In this document: piece after piece, positions 17,367 through 25,790 of the stretch
How positions within the stretch are numbered: the stretch's first letter is position 1
Layout: the number at the start of each line of letters is the position of its first letter
Origin: Hoeflea sp. BRH_c9
GTDB taxonomy: Bacteria; Pseudomonadota; Alphaproteobacteria; Rhizobiales; Rhizobiaceae
DNA length: 57,916 bases
Reading direction: 5' to 3'
Assembly (NCBI GenBank): GCA_000961635.1
Contig: LADQ01000241.1
Span: 1-57,916 of the forward strand
Translations under genes and position numbers: made by a program
Notes under the pieces: generated by a model
Databases searched by the model: none
What the model was told of the DNA's origin: nothing
What the model saw: the letters and a program-made list of their open reading frames with translations, nothing else

Positions 17367-18676
17367 GGCAACGCCAGATGCCCGCTTCCAAGGTCATTGT
17401 CCTGTTTCCCGAAGCCAGTTACGGCGCGGCTCTGAATTGCGTCGGCATCGCCCAAGAGCTGCGCCGGAACGGCGCTCAGCCGGTTTTCATCTGTCACCCG
17501 GGTTTCAGCGGTGTCTTTGCTGAATATGGCTTTGCGGAATACCAGCTGGCAGGCGAAATCGCCGGCGCCCCCACCGACTGGAACGAATTCATCGAGAGCC
17601 ACAAGCATGCCTTCCGGCAATCGCCGATGGAACAACTGCAATCCTATGTCGCGCCGACCTGGAATGCGATTGTCGACACCGCCATTCGCGCCGAGGAGCC
17701 GCTGAGCAAATTGCTGGCGCGGCTCAAGCCGGACGCAATCGTGCTCGACAACGTCGTCATGTTTCCGGCGATCGCCAATGCCGGCGTGCCCTGGGTCCGG
17801 GTCGTTTCCTGTGCCGAGACCGAGATTCCCGATCCAAATGTGCCACCCTATCTGTCCGGCTGCCAGAGCGGCCATCCGGCCGGGTGGCGAGCCTTCGAAA
17901 GCGCCTATGAAAAGGCTGTGGCGCCAGCCCACAAGCGCTTTGCCGCGTTTGTGGCGGATACCGGCTTGAAGGCGCCGCAAGCGCCGGGTTTTCTTGACCC
18001 GTCGCCCTGGCTCAACCTCTTGTTGGCGCCCGAAATCATCCGCCACGAGCGAGCAATCGCACTTGATCCCGAGACTTTCGTGTTTCTCGACGGCTGCGTC
18101 CGCAAGGAGGCTCCCTACACGCCACCTCGGTTTGCCAGCAACAATGACGATCCGCTGGTCCTGACCAGTTTCGGATCCTTGGGCGCCATCGATGTCGACA
18201 TGATGCAGCGGATGATCGCGGTCTTCGCCGACCTTCCCGGCCGTTTTCTCATCAATGCCGGCAACTGGCGCGACGCCTATCAACATGTCCCCGACAATGT
18301 CTTCATCGACAGTTGGTTTCCGCAACCATCGGTGGTCGAGCAGTCGAGCCTTTTCATCCATCATGGCGGCAACAACAGCTTCTGCGAAGCGCTCTATTTC
18401 GGTGTGCCCTCGCTGATCATGCCCTATTGCTGGGACGGCCATGACAATGCCACCCGTGCCGTGGAAACCGGCGTCGGGAAGACGCTCGACCGCTATTCCT
18501 GGAGTGATGCGGACCTCGCTCAGTCCATACGGTCCTTGTTGAGCGACGAAGCCATGCGCCAGCGGCTCAAGGCCAACGCCGCAATCATGCAGAATGCCGC
18601 GGGCACGAGCCGCGCCGCCGTCGAAATTCTCAAGCTCACCGAAACCGCCAGCGGCCAGGCCCGCGCATCCGCCTGA
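17363..18676 (+). CDS. Family-1 (UGT/MGT-like) glycosyltransferase B
   Basis: 437-residue GT-B enzyme, a paralogue of the glycosyltransferase in the divergent operon. Shared landmarks are FPEASYGAALN at the N-terminus, DNVVMFPAI near residue 132, SGCQ near residue 165 and the donor-binding HHGGNNSFCE near residue 331 followed by MPYCWDGHDNATR. The first ATG overlaps the regulator stop; a second one five codons later (MPASK) would also serve. It lies in an operon with a GntR regulator and an aldehyde dehydrogenase. Two copies, one in each divergent operon, suggest two steps or two acceptors, or a heteromeric enzyme; which is unknown. Confidence 0.83.
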   Translation: MRQRQMPASKVIVLFPEASYGAALNCVGIAQELRRNGAQPVFICHPGFSGVFAEYGFAEYQLAGEIAGAPTDWNEFIESHKHAFRQSPMEQLQSYVAPTWNAIVDTAIRAEEPLSKLLARLKPDAIVLDNVVMFPAIANAGVPWVRVVSCAETEIPDPNVPPYLSGCQSGHPAGWRAFESAYEKAVAPAHKRFAAFVADTGLKAPQAPGFLDPSPWLNLLLAPEIIRHERAIALDPETFVFLDGCVRKEAPYTPPRFASNNDDPLVLTSFGSLGAIDVDMMQRMIAVFADLPGRFLINAGNWRDAYQHVPDNVFIDSWFPQPSVVEQSSLFIHHGGNNSFCEALYFGVPSLIMPYCWDGHDNATRAVETGVGKTLDRYSWSDADLAQSIRSLLSDEAMRQRLKANAAIMQNAAGTSRAAVEILKLTETASGQARASA

Positions 18677-18695
18677 CCAGACACCGGAGGCCACC

Positions 18696-20171
18696 ATGCA
18701 GACACATTTGTTCATCAACGGCGCTTGGGAAAGCCCTTTGAGAGGCGGCACTCTGGAGGTGATCGATCCGGCCACCGAAGCGGTCATCCATCAAGCGCCG
18801 GCCGGGACCGCGGAAGACATCGACCGCGCCGTCTCAGCCGCACGAACCGCGTTCGATACCGGACCCTGGCCGAAAATGTCCGGCGCCGATCGGGCGGTCT
18901 ACCTGCGCAAGATCGCCCGGAAGATTACCGAGAAACGGGAGGCGCTGGCGCTGCTTGAAGTCCGCGACAATGGCAAGCCGCTTCCCGAGGCGCTGTGGGA
19001 CATTGACGACGCCGCTGGCTGCTTTGAGTTTTATGCCGGCCTTGCCGAGGAACTCGACGCCAATCCGGAAGAGATCGTTCCGCTCGGCGACGCCCGCTTC
19101 GCCTCGAAAGTGGTTCAGGAGCCGATCGGCGTTGCAGGCACGATCACGCCCTGGAATTATCCGCTGCTGATGGTCAGCTGGAAAGTCGCGCCCGCGCTTG
19201 CGGCCGGCTGCACGGTCGTGCTCAAGCCGTCGGAGCTGACGCCGCTGAACGCGCTCGAACTCGGGCTGATTGCTCAGGAGACCGGTTTGCCGCCGGGCGT
19301 GCTTAACATTGTTACTGGCACCGGCCCGGACGCCGGAGAGCCGCTCACCCGGCATCCGGATGTCGACAAGCTTGCCTTCACCGGGTCGGTGGCCACCGGC
19401 CGCAAGGTGATGATCGCCGGCGCCCAGGACATCAAGAATGTCAGCCTCGAACTGGGCGGCAAGTCGCCCTTCATCGTCTTTGCCGACAGCGATATCGAGC
19501 AGGCGGTCGAATGGATCATGTTCGGCATCTTCTGGAACCAGGGGCAGGTCTGCTCGGCCACGTCACGGGTGCTGATCGAAGCGCCGGTCTACGACGCCGT
19601 GCTGGCGCGGCTGGTCGAGGCGGCTGGAAAAATCCGCATCGGCAACGGGCTCGACGATGGCACTCTGCTGGGGCCGATCGTGTCCAGGGGGCAATATGAC
19701 AAGGTGCTTGCGGCGATCGAACGCGGCCGCACCGAAGGCGCCACGATTGCCGCTGGCGGTGGCCGCGCGGAAGGCTTCGACAGGGGCTATTTCATCGCGC
19801 CGACGGTGCTGACCGGAATGTCCGAGGACAATTATGCCTGGCGGGAGGAGATTTTCGGACCGGTGGTCTGCGTCAGATCCTTTGAGACCGAGGACGAAGC
19901 GGTCAGAAGCGCCAACAACAGCCGCTTCGGATTGGCGGCTGCGGTGATGTCGAAGGACCTTGCCCGGTGCGAGCGTGTCGCCCGCGCGCTGCAGGCGGGC
20001 ATCCTGTGGATCAACTGCTCCCAGCCAACCTTCACCGAAGCCCCCTGGGGCGGCTACAAGCAATCCGGTATCGGCCGTGAACTGGGACGCTGGGGACTGT
20101 CGAACTATCTCCAGACCAAACAGATCACCAGCTATCTGTCGGACGAGCCCTGGGGCTGGTACATCAAGTAG
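18696..20171 (+). CDS. NAD-dependent aldehyde dehydrogenase, betaine-aldehyde/aminoaldehyde type
   Basis: 491 residues, starting at an ATG with CCGGAGG ahead. Catalytic Cys286 is in NQGQVCSATS, general base Glu252 in LELGGKSP and the cofactor Lys177 in VVLKPSE. The sequence pattern and the C-terminal GGYKQSGIGRELG segment fit betaine-aldehyde and aminoaldehyde dehydrogenases (BetB/AMADH group), which oxidise aldehydes carrying an amino or trimethylamino group. It is 19 bases after the glycosyltransferase gene. With the polyamine-type importer in the divergent operon, an aminoaldehyde made by oxidation of an imported amine is the likely substrate. Confidence 0.88.
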   Translation: MQTHLFINGAWESPLRGGTLEVIDPATEAVIHQAPAGTAEDIDRAVSAARTAFDTGPWPKMSGADRAVYLRKIARKITEKREALALLEVRDNGKPLPEALWDIDDAAGCFEFYAGLAEELDANPEEIVPLGDARFASKVVQEPIGVAGTITPWNYPLLMVSWKVAPALAAGCTVVLKPSELTPLNALELGLIAQETGLPPGVLNIVTGTGPDAGEPLTRHPDVDKLAFTGSVATGRKVMIAGAQDIKNVSLELGGKSPFIVFADSDIEQAVEWIMFGIFWNQGQVCSATSRVLIEAPVYDAVLARLVEAAGKIRIGNGLDDGTLLGPIVSRGQYDKVLAAIERGRTEGATIAAGGGRAEGFDRGYFIAPTVLTGMSEDNYAWREEIFGPVVCVRSFETEDEAVRSANNSRFGLAAAVMSKDLARCERVARALQAGILWINCSQPTFTEAPWGGYKQSGIGRELGRWGLSNYLQTKQITSYLSDEPWGWYIK

Positions 20172-20251
20172 AAGCTGTTTCGCACCAGAGCGCCAGGTTT
20201 GCCTTGGCGCTCCCAACAACCGCCGTTCACCTCTGAAAACGAGTCCATTCG

Positions 20252-20956
20252 ATGCGTATTCTTGTCATACAGCATTCAGACCAAGAGCATGCCGGCGGCT
20301 TCAGGCCGATGTTTGCAAGTGACGGTCACGAGATCTCCGTCTGCGTGGCGCCCCGTGATATCGGCGATGTCGATCTGGGCGCGTTCGATGGCCTTTGGGT
20401 GCTTGGCGGCCCGATGCAGGTTTGGCAGTCGGCCGAGCTGCCCTGGCTTGGCCGGGAAATCGAGGTAATCCGTCACGCTGTGCTGGATCGCAAAATGCCC
20501 TATTTTGGCGTCTGTCTCGGCCATCAGCTTCTTGCCCATGTGCTGGGCGGCAAGGTCGGTCAGGCAGCGGAGTCAGAGATAGGCTTGCTCCATGTGACAA
20601 AATCCGGTGAACCGCCAATGTTCAGCGGTATTGCGGAGCAGTTTCCGTGTTTCCAATGGCACAGCGCCGAGGTCAGCCGTCTGCCGGATGGCGCCGAAAT
20701 CACGGCAGGTTCCAAGCAGTGTGCCGTGCAGGCCATGACCTGGGGAAAAACGGCCAGCTCGGTCCAATTCCACGCCGAACTCGATGCGGCGACGCTTGCG
20801 GATTGGTACGACATCGACGGCTGCGAAGAGGTTCTGAGGCAGGAGATCGGCAACGCCGCGGATCATGTTTTTGACAATCTTGCCGCAGCCGAAGCCGATC
20901 TCAGCCGCATGAGATCCGGCCTCTACCAGCATTGGCTTGCCGGTTTGACGCGATAG
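20252..20956 (+). CDS. Class I glutamine amidotransferase-like protein
   Basis: 234-residue stand-alone GATase1 domain. The nucleophile Cys88 sits in the elbow YFGVCLGHQL, and His174 with Glu176 complete the triad in VQFHAEL. Proteins of this GuaA-like, free-standing type hydrolyse glutamine or gamma-glutamyl bonds, but no synthase partner is encoded nearby. In the gamma-glutamyl putrescine pathway, another class I amidotransferase-like hydrolase (PuuD) removes the glutamyl group; the present protein belongs to a different subgroup, so that role is only a suggestion. It is 80 bases after the aldehyde dehydrogenase, with a hairpin in between, and may be in the same operon. Confidence 0.83.
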   Translation: MRILVIQHSDQEHAGGFRPMFASDGHEISVCVAPRDIGDVDLGAFDGLWVLGGPMQVWQSAELPWLGREIEVIRHAVLDRKMPYFGVCLGHQLLAHVLGGKVGQAAESEIGLLHVTKSGEPPMFSGIAEQFPCFQWHSAEVSRLPDGAEITAGSKQCAVQAMTWGKTASSVQFHAELDAATLADWYDIDGCEEVLRQEIGNAADHVFDNLAAAEADLSRMRSGLYQHWLAGLTR

Positions 20957-21076
20957 GCCATCGCGCGCCATCTGCACCGGCACGTCACAACCCGGGAACT
21001 TTATCCGCGCATCAACGTTGGGGAACGGTGGGGCCGACGCGTTGTGCTGGCCTGATGACTTTCAAGGAGATACCCA

Positions 21077-21151
21077 ATGCACGGAATCATTTATCTGGTC
21101 GGCCTCGTGGTCGTAGTCCTGTTCATCCTGTCGCTTCTCGGCTTGCGGTAA
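21077..21151 (+). CDS. 24-residue hydrophobic membrane peptide
   Basis: A short frame starting MHGIIYLVG and ending LLGLR, with one hydrophobic stretch covering residues 4-23 and a single Arg at the C-terminus. It is preceded by AAGGAGA at 6 bases, one of the best ribosome sites in the window, and ends 4 bases before the next gene. The composition is that of a single-span inner-membrane peptide. Similar short peptides are common in alphaproteobacteria but rarely annotated. No function is known; it may work with the downstream membrane protein. Confidence 0.65.
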   Translation: MHGIIYLVGLVVVVLFILSLLGLR

Positions 21152-21155
21152 GACC

Positions 21156-21767
21156 ATGGAACCCTTAGCAGTCAAAACTGCGCCGGTTCATTCGGAGAAC
21201 TTGCCCAGCGGGCAATCCTATCTCGAATGGGGTGCAGTATGGGGTGGTGGCGTCGTCGCTATCGCCACATCAACCGTCCTTGGACAATTTGGTGGAACGG
21301 CTGGTCTGGCGCTCGGTGAGCCGATGCTTGCCAACGGCGAACCATCCTGGCAAGTCCTGGTGGCAAGCCTGTGGTTGTTCGTGACCGCATTGGCGAGTTC
21401 AGCCGGCGGCGGGTACATAGCCGGTCGCATGCGCAGCCGCTGGAACGACGCCGCCAAGACCGAAGTCGAATTCCGTGACGGCGTGCATGGATTGGCCGTG
21501 TGGGCCGTCTCGACCCTGGCCGTCGCGGCTTTCGTGGCGATCACGGCAGCGCTGTCAAGCATCGGCGTGGAAACGGGCGCGATTTCCGAGATCCCGGAAA
21601 ACGTTGCTCAATACACCAGGACGATTACCGTGGTGTATGGTTTCGCAGCAGGCGCCGCGGCTGCACTGGGCGCCGGTGCTGCCTGGTGGTTTGCCAGCCT
21701 TGGCGGCAATCATCGTGACGAAGCCACGGATGTCCATCTGATCACTCCAGGCTTCCTCAGACGCTGA
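21156..21767 (+). CDS. Small integral membrane protein of unknown function
   Basis: 203 residues with about four hydrophobic segments (roughly 28-55, 66-90, 108-132 and 152-178). Gly- and Ala-rich pairs such as WGAVWGGG near the first helix and SSAGGGYIAGRMRSR near the second resemble small membrane proteins found widely in rhizobia. Between the second and third helices a charged segment (RSRWNDAAKTEVEFRDG) probably faces the cytoplasm. No catalytic motif is visible. It starts 4 bases after the 24-residue peptide, so the two are likely co-translated, and a terminator follows. Confidence 0.72.
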   Translation: MEPLAVKTAPVHSENLPSGQSYLEWGAVWGGGVVAIATSTVLGQFGGTAGLALGEPMLANGEPSWQVLVASLWLFVTALASSAGGGYIAGRMRSRWNDAAKTEVEFRDGVHGLAVWAVSTLAVAAFVAITAALSSIGVETGAISEIPENVAQYTRTITVVYGFAAGAAAALGAGAAWWFASLGGNHRDEATDVHLITPGFLRR

Positions 21768-21810
21768 GCAACCTGCCTGCCAACGCCGAACGCTCGGCAA
21801 TGAGACAATT

Positions 21811-21841
21811 AAGGGGCGCCTCCCGCAGCGCCCCTTTTTCT
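21811..21841 (+). terminator. Rho-independent terminator after the small membrane protein gene
   Basis: A perfect 9-bp stem (AAGGGGCGC / GCGCCCCTT) with an 8-base loop is followed directly by a T run. It closes the peptide/membrane-protein unit and separates it from the convergent binding-protein gene 30 bases on. Confidence 0.88.
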
Positions 21842-21870
21842 GTACTATCTACCTGATTGGACCGTGAAGC

Positions 21871-23127
21871 CTACTGCATCGAGGCTTTGACCGCGGCCAC
21901 GTCCTCGGCGGTCATTTGACCATTGGTGACAACCTCGCCTGCCTTGATCTGCCAGAGCCGGAACGGACCGGAAATGTCGCCATACTGGTCAAACGACACA
22001 TTGCCGATAACGCCCTGATAGTTGATCGGCTTGCCTTCGGCGATCAATGCCAGCGCCTTCTTGAACTCTTCCGGTCCGGCATAGATCACCTCGCCGGCCG
22101 GGTCGACCACTGAACGGATGGCGTCGCGGATGGCGTCGGCTTCGGCCTTGCCAGCCTTGGCGACAGCCAGTCCGACAATCGCGCCCGCATCATAGGACCT
22201 GTCCGCCGCCGGCGCCGATGGCGCGATACCGCCGGAGAAGGCTTCATAATTGGCATAGAAATATTTGGTTGAGTCGGTCTCGGTTGTTCCCGATGAGGTG
22301 CCATAGGCGCCCTCGAGATAGTCCGCGCCGACAGCCTCGATGAAGTCCGTCGAGTTCATGCCGTCGTTGAGCAGGAATTTCTGCGGTCCGCCCTGGCTGA
22401 TCCAGGCCCGCGCCAAGGTGGCGCCATCGACAGGATAGCTGACCAGATAAAGCGCTTCCGGTTCGCCCGCCATCGCCGCGGTCACTTCAGCGCTGTAATT
22501 GGGCTGGTTTTCATTGTAGGGCGTGGCTGACGTGATGACGCCGCCGAGAGCCTCGTAGGAGGCGGTGAACTCGCGCATCATGTTGAGCCCGAAATCATTG
22601 TTGACATGAATGATGGCAAGCTTTGTCAGGCCTGAATCAATGGCGTATTTCGCGGCCGCGATTCCCTGCAAGGCATCAGACGTGATGGTGCGGAAGAAAT
22701 AGCCGCCAGTCTTGCCGTCACGGCTCAACTGCGTCAGCGTCGGGCTGGACGACGCCGGAGAAACCTGCACAACCCCGGCTGCGGCGGTCACCGAAGTCAG
22801 GATCGGGATCGACACCGACGAGATGATGCCGCCGATCACCACCGGCACTTGCTTGATGTTGACCAATTGCGTCGCCTGATCCACAGCCACATTGCCCTGG
22901 CTCTGGCTGTCGCGGGTGTCGGTGACAAGATCGCAACCCAGAACGCCGCCGGCTTCATTGATGTCGCGGAAAGCCATTTCCACAGATTTGGCTCCCGCCT
23001 GCCCGTAGGCGCCCGCCGGACCGGTCAGTTCCATCACCATGCCGATGGTGATGTCGCAGGCCTGTGAACTCAACGCCGAGGCGCAAAGCATGGCCATGGC
23101 AAGGCCCGATTTCCTGATCATGTTCAT
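21871..23127 (-). CDS. Branched-chain-amino-acid-type ABC importer binding protein (LivJ family)
   Basis: 418-residue periplasmic protein. The signal peptide ends at QA (residue 23), and the mature chain begins CDITIGMVMELTGPAG, the standard start of LivJ-like Peripla_BP_6 proteins. The ATG follows AAGGAG by 7 bases. A Ser/Thr-rich ligand loop is visible around VSPASSSPTLTQ. The family binds leucine-type amino acids but also amides, urea, aromatic acids and polyols. It is the last gene of a leftward operon whose permeases and ATPases are in the divergent operon 2.6 kb away. Confidence 0.9.
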   Translation of the reverse strand: MNMIRKSGLAMAMLCASALSSQACDITIGMVMELTGPAGAYGQAGAKSVEMAFRDINEAGGVLGCDLVTDTRDSQSQGNVAVDQATQLVNIKQVPVVIGGIISSVSIPILTSVTAAAGVVQVSPASSSPTLTQLSRDGKTGGYFFRTITSDALQGIAAAKYAIDSGLTKLAIIHVNNDFGLNMMREFTASYEALGGVITSATPYNENQPNYSAEVTAAMAGEPEALYLVSYPVDGATLARAWISQGGPQKFLLNDGMNSTDFIEAVGADYLEGAYGTSSGTTETDSTKYFYANYEAFSGGIAPSAPAADRSYDAGAIVGLAVAKAGKAEADAIRDAIRSVVDPAGEVIYAGPEEFKKALALIAEGKPINYQGVIGNVSFDQYGDISGPFRLWQIKAGEVVTNGQMTAEDVAAVKASMQ

Positions 23128-23165
23128 TCTCGTTCTCCTTGTTATGGGGCCTCTCTCGCCCGCTT

Positions 23166-23573
23166 TCATTCCGTGGTAATCCAGGTTTCCTGAAGCTGCC
23201 GCCAGACCACCCCTTCAGGCGCGTCTGGGTCAGCGGTGAACACAGCAGAAGAGCGACGGGCGGTTTTTTCGCCATCGATCACCTGATGCTCGTCGTAGAT
23301 CACCAGCGCAACATCGTCTCCGATCTGCCGCGCCGCGACCAATTCCACTCTGATTTCGAAATCCGCCGGGCGCTTGCCGCGCGCGGACGTGATCATCGCG
23401 ATGATGTCCGCCTGGCCGATGGTCGAGGCATCCGGTTCGATCATCATCATGTCGGGCGCAAAGGCGCGCAATGACATCTCCAGCTCCGCCTCAGCGGCGC
23501 GGCCCGTGAACCATTCCACAAAGAACTGGTGCCGGTTGATGACTTCCGCCTTTGCGCACGAGATCAGATCCAT
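23166..23573 (-). CDS. SnoaL/DUF4440-like small protein
   Basis: 135 residues with the NTF2-like cone fold pattern: an N-terminal helix (EVINRHQFFVEWFTG), then a strand/loop with FAPDMMMIEPD and a C-terminal sheet ending EGVVWRQLQETWITTE. Such proteins are small isomerases, cyclases or binding partners; no catalytic residues can be singled out. It is 4 bases after the aldo/keto reductase gene and 38 bases before the binding-protein gene, so it belongs to this operon. A steering or isomerising role on the imported compound is possible but not shown. Confidence 0.72.
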   Translation of the reverse strand: MDLISCAKAEVINRHQFFVEWFTGRAAEAELEMSLRAFAPDMMMIEPDASTIGQADIIAMITSARGKRPADFEIRVELVAARQIGDDVALVIYDEHQVIDGEKTARRSSAVFTADPDAPEGVVWRQLQETWITTE

Positions 23574-23577
23574 CGGG

Positions 23578-24627
23578 TCAATGTCCCTCTTTGTTCAGAT
23601 TGTATTTCATCACCGATCCGTGCTTGCCATTGCGGTCGCGTTCCAGCGTGTAAACGTCACCCGGGACCGGATTGGCCCGCGCCAGAACCGCGTTGATCTC
23701 GGCAAAATCCTGCCCGGTCAGGGCAATATCGGGAATGGCCAGATTGCGCGCCAGATGATCGCGATTGCGCGCGCCGACGATAACCGCCGCCACGCCCGGA
23801 CGCTCGAGCACCGCCCGGCTGGCGATCGACGCAATGTCGCTGCCATGGCGCGCGGCAATGTCGGAGAGCACCTGGAGCAATTCCTGAAACAGCTCCCAGC
23901 CACCGAACTCATCGACGATCAGCTTGTATTTGATCAGGGACCTGTTCTCGAAAGGGGCTTGCGGTTCGGGCGCGCCAAGCGACCGCTCCGAAAACAAGCC
24001 GCCGCCAACCGAGCCGTAACACAACAGGCTGACTCCGGCGGCGGCTGCCGCTTGTGCCATGGATCGCGACGGCCGGTCATCAATCAGCGAGTACTGCACT
24101 TGCATTGACACCAGCGGCACCCCGGCATCGAGGATGCGGTTCATCTGCACGGTGTCGAAATTGGTGCCGCCAATATTGGCGATCTTGCCTTCCCGGCGCA
24201 GATCGGCGAGCCAGGTCGCCACTTCGACTTGACGGTCAATCTCGTAATCCCACCAATGAAACTGAACCAGGTTGAGCTGCTCCATGCCCAGCCGCTGCAG
24301 CGAGACGTCGATGGCCTTGGCAACATCGCCCTTGCTGATGCTGGAGAGCTTGCCAAGGTCGGGCACGAACTTGGTGTGCACCTTGATGCGGTTCAGGGCG
24401 TCGGCGCCGCGAACGCGCGCATACTCGGCCCGAAACGCCCCGATCAGCGCTTCGACACCGGTGTAGATGTCCGCACAGTCAAATGTGGTGATGCCTGCAT
24501 CGGCGAAGGCGATCATGTCCTCGATCCCCGTCTGCCGGTCGATTTCGCCATGGCCACCGGCCAGCTGCCAGCCGCCCTTGATCACGCGCGATATCCGGTG
24601 GCCGGGCGCCAGATCAAAGGTCTGCAT
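23578..24627 (-). CDS. Aldo/keto reductase
   Basis: 349 residues, (beta/alpha)8 aldo/keto reductase. The catalytic tetrad is visible: Asp and Tyr in FDCADIYTG near residue 50, Lys in HTKFVPD near residue 86 and His in VQFHWWDYE near residue 122. The C-terminal NADPH site includes VIVGARNRDHL near residue 275. The QFHWW segment is shared with the aldo/keto reductase part of the fusion protein in the divergent operon, so the two are paralogues of one subfamily. It overlaps the upstream TIGR04076-type gene by 14 bases. It probably interconverts a carbonyl and an alcohol derived from the imported substrate. Confidence 0.87.
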   Translation of the reverse strand: MQTFDLAPGHRISRVIKGGWQLAGGHGEIDRQTGIEDMIAFADAGITTFDCADIYTGVEALIGAFRAEYARVRGADALNRIKVHTKFVPDLGKLSSISKGDVAKAIDVSLQRLGMEQLNLVQFHWWDYEIDRQVEVATWLADLRREGKIANIGGTNFDTVQMNRILDAGVPLVSMQVQYSLIDDRPSRSMAQAAAAAGVSLLCYGSVGGGLFSERSLGAPEPQAPFENRSLIKYKLIVDEFGGWELFQELLQVLSDIAARHGSDIASIASRAVLERPGVAAVIVGARNRDHLARNLAIPDIALTGQDFAEINAVLARANPVPGDVYTLERDRNGKHGSVMKYNLNKEGH

Positions 24628-24970
24628 GATCGTCTCCGAGCGGCACTGCGGTTGTGTCGGAATGATTGAACCGGCGTAGCTTTGTGCGGGTGATTTTCAA
24701 CCGCGAAGGGCAGTGCGGATCGGGACAGGCAATTTCCGCATCCGTGGACATCCAGTCATTCGGGTCGGTTTGACGTTGCTTGGCCGCCAGCAATGGCAGC
24801 ACCGAGGCCAGCGAGTAAATCGACATTCCCTGGCCAGGCGGCAGATGCAGCATTTCACCGCGCAATTCGAAATAGTCGCCGACTTCCGCGCCGCACCAGA
24901 TCTTGGCCCCTTCCGGCGCCACAACTTCCACCTTGAGATCCCACAGATCGAATCCCTCGTTCGCACTCAT
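24614..24970 (-). CDS. TIGR04076-type small protein
   Basis: 118 residues. The pattern of an N-terminal strand (LWDLKVEVV), a central GDYFELRGEMLHLPPGQG segment and a C-terminal pair of cysteines (IACPDPHCP) matches the small TIGR04076 family, which is often found beside aldo/keto reductases and radical-SAM or importer genes. Its biochemical role is unknown. The start overlaps the GntR stop by 4 bases and the stop overlaps the aldo/keto reductase gene by 14 bases, so it is translationally coupled on both sides. Confidence 0.72.
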   Translation of the reverse strand: MSANEGFDLWDLKVEVVAPEGAKIWCGAEVGDYFELRGEMLHLPPGQGMSIYSLASVLPLLAAKQRQTDPNDWMSTDAEIACPDPHCPSRLKITRTKLRRFNHSDTTAVPLGDDHADL

Positions 24971-25692
24971 GACTCAGCTCCGTTCTCTGCAACCCAGAAG
25001 TCCGGGCCGGCTCGTTCCAGAATGGCAAAAGCCTGATTGATGTCCGCCTTCAGTTCGGCCGCCACCAGCGCCTTGTCGCCGGCCTTGATCGCCGCGAGGA
25101 TGCCGCGGTGATGCAATGTTGCCGCCGTATCCGTGAGGGGGCTGTGAAGTCTTGCTGCTGCCCGGACATAGGGTCCAGCCTGCATCCACAGGCTTTCGAC
25201 GATCGGAAGGAACACCGAAGAGCCGGCCGCCTCATAAAGCTGGAAATGGAAGGCATGGTTCAGCGTGGCGACATCCGGCGCTTCCCGGGTTCCCTCATAT
25301 TCGGCGGTCAACGCATCAAGCCGGGATATATCGGCGCCGGAGAGGTTCGCGATCGCGCGCGCGGCCAATTCCCCCTCGATCAGCGCGCGGGCCTGAGCAA
25401 TGTCGCGGGCGCGCTCCAGCGTTAAGAGAGGCACCCGGACCCGGCGATTGGGCATGGCCTCGAGCGCCCTTTCCGACACCAGCCGCGCCAGCGCTTCGCG
25501 CACGGGCATGGAGCTCACAGACATTCGCTGCGCCACATCGCCCGCGAGAAATATCTCGCCTGCGTCGAAGCGGCCCTGGATCAGGGCGTCACGCAGCTGC
25601 CGGTAGATCCGGTCCTGAACTGTCTCGCGCTCAACCGGCGACAGCCGGTCCAAGCCGGGTCCGTCCATCTTTGTGCTGGCCTGAATGTTCAT
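24967..25692 (-). CDS. GntR family regulator (FCD subgroup)
   Basis: 241 residues from the ATG chosen; open frame continues 28 codons up without a better ribosome site, and another ATG eight codons later is possible. The winged helix at about residues 18-82 has DVAQRMSVSSMPVREALARL as helix-turn-helix. The FCD ligand domain follows, with NHAFHFQLY near residue 142 and TLHHRGI near residue 190 as metal-site segments. It is the first gene of the leftward half of the LIV-type system and faces the first ATPase gene across 98 bases containing a perfect 12-bp palindrome, so it probably regulates both halves. Confidence 0.86.
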   Translation of the reverse strand: MNIQASTKMDGPGLDRLSPVERETVQDRIYRQLRDALIQGRFDAGEIFLAGDVAQRMSVSSMPVREALARLVSERALEAMPNRRVRVPLLTLERARDIAQARALIEGELAARAIANLSGADISRLDALTAEYEGTREAPDVATLNHAFHFQLYEAAGSSVFLPIVESLWMQAGPYVRAAARLHSPLTDTAATLHHRGILAAIKAGDKALVAAELKADINQAFAILERAGPDFWVAENGAES

Positions 25693-25766
25693 TCCGTTGA
25701 TGTCCGCCTTCTGCGTTCGAGACTTTACTTTAGGCCTGAAACATGATCTTGTAAATGATAATTGAT

Positions 25767-25778
25767 AGTTGATCAACT
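25767..25778. promoter_or_regulatory. Perfect 12-bp palindrome in divergent GntR/LivG promoter region
   Basis: AGTTGATCAACT is a perfect palindrome, 12 bases before the LivG-type start, in the 98-base spacer between the GntR gene and the rightward importer operon. FCD-type GntR regulators bind short palindromes of this size in their own divergent promoters. Being so close to the start codon, a bound protein would block transcription. It is a candidate site only. Confidence 0.5.
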
Positions 25779-25790
25779 TTGGCTGATTGA

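Noticed and set aside
17153-18787. A 544-codon open frame on the minus strand.
   Set aside because: It is antisense to the second glycosyltransferase gene and the end of the GntR gene, with shadow-like composition.
20189-20213. An 8-bp hairpin (GAGCGCCA / TGGCGCTC) between the aldehyde dehydrogenase and amidotransferase genes as a terminator.
   Set aside because: No T run follows on either strand; it may be a pause or processing site, but not a convincing terminator.
20252-20956. PuuD, the gamma-glutamyl-GABA hydrolase.
   Set aside because: The protein is a short GuaA-like GATase1 domain with the YFGVCLGHQ nucleophile elbow, not the peptidase C26-type PuuD, and no PuuA-type ligase is nearby.
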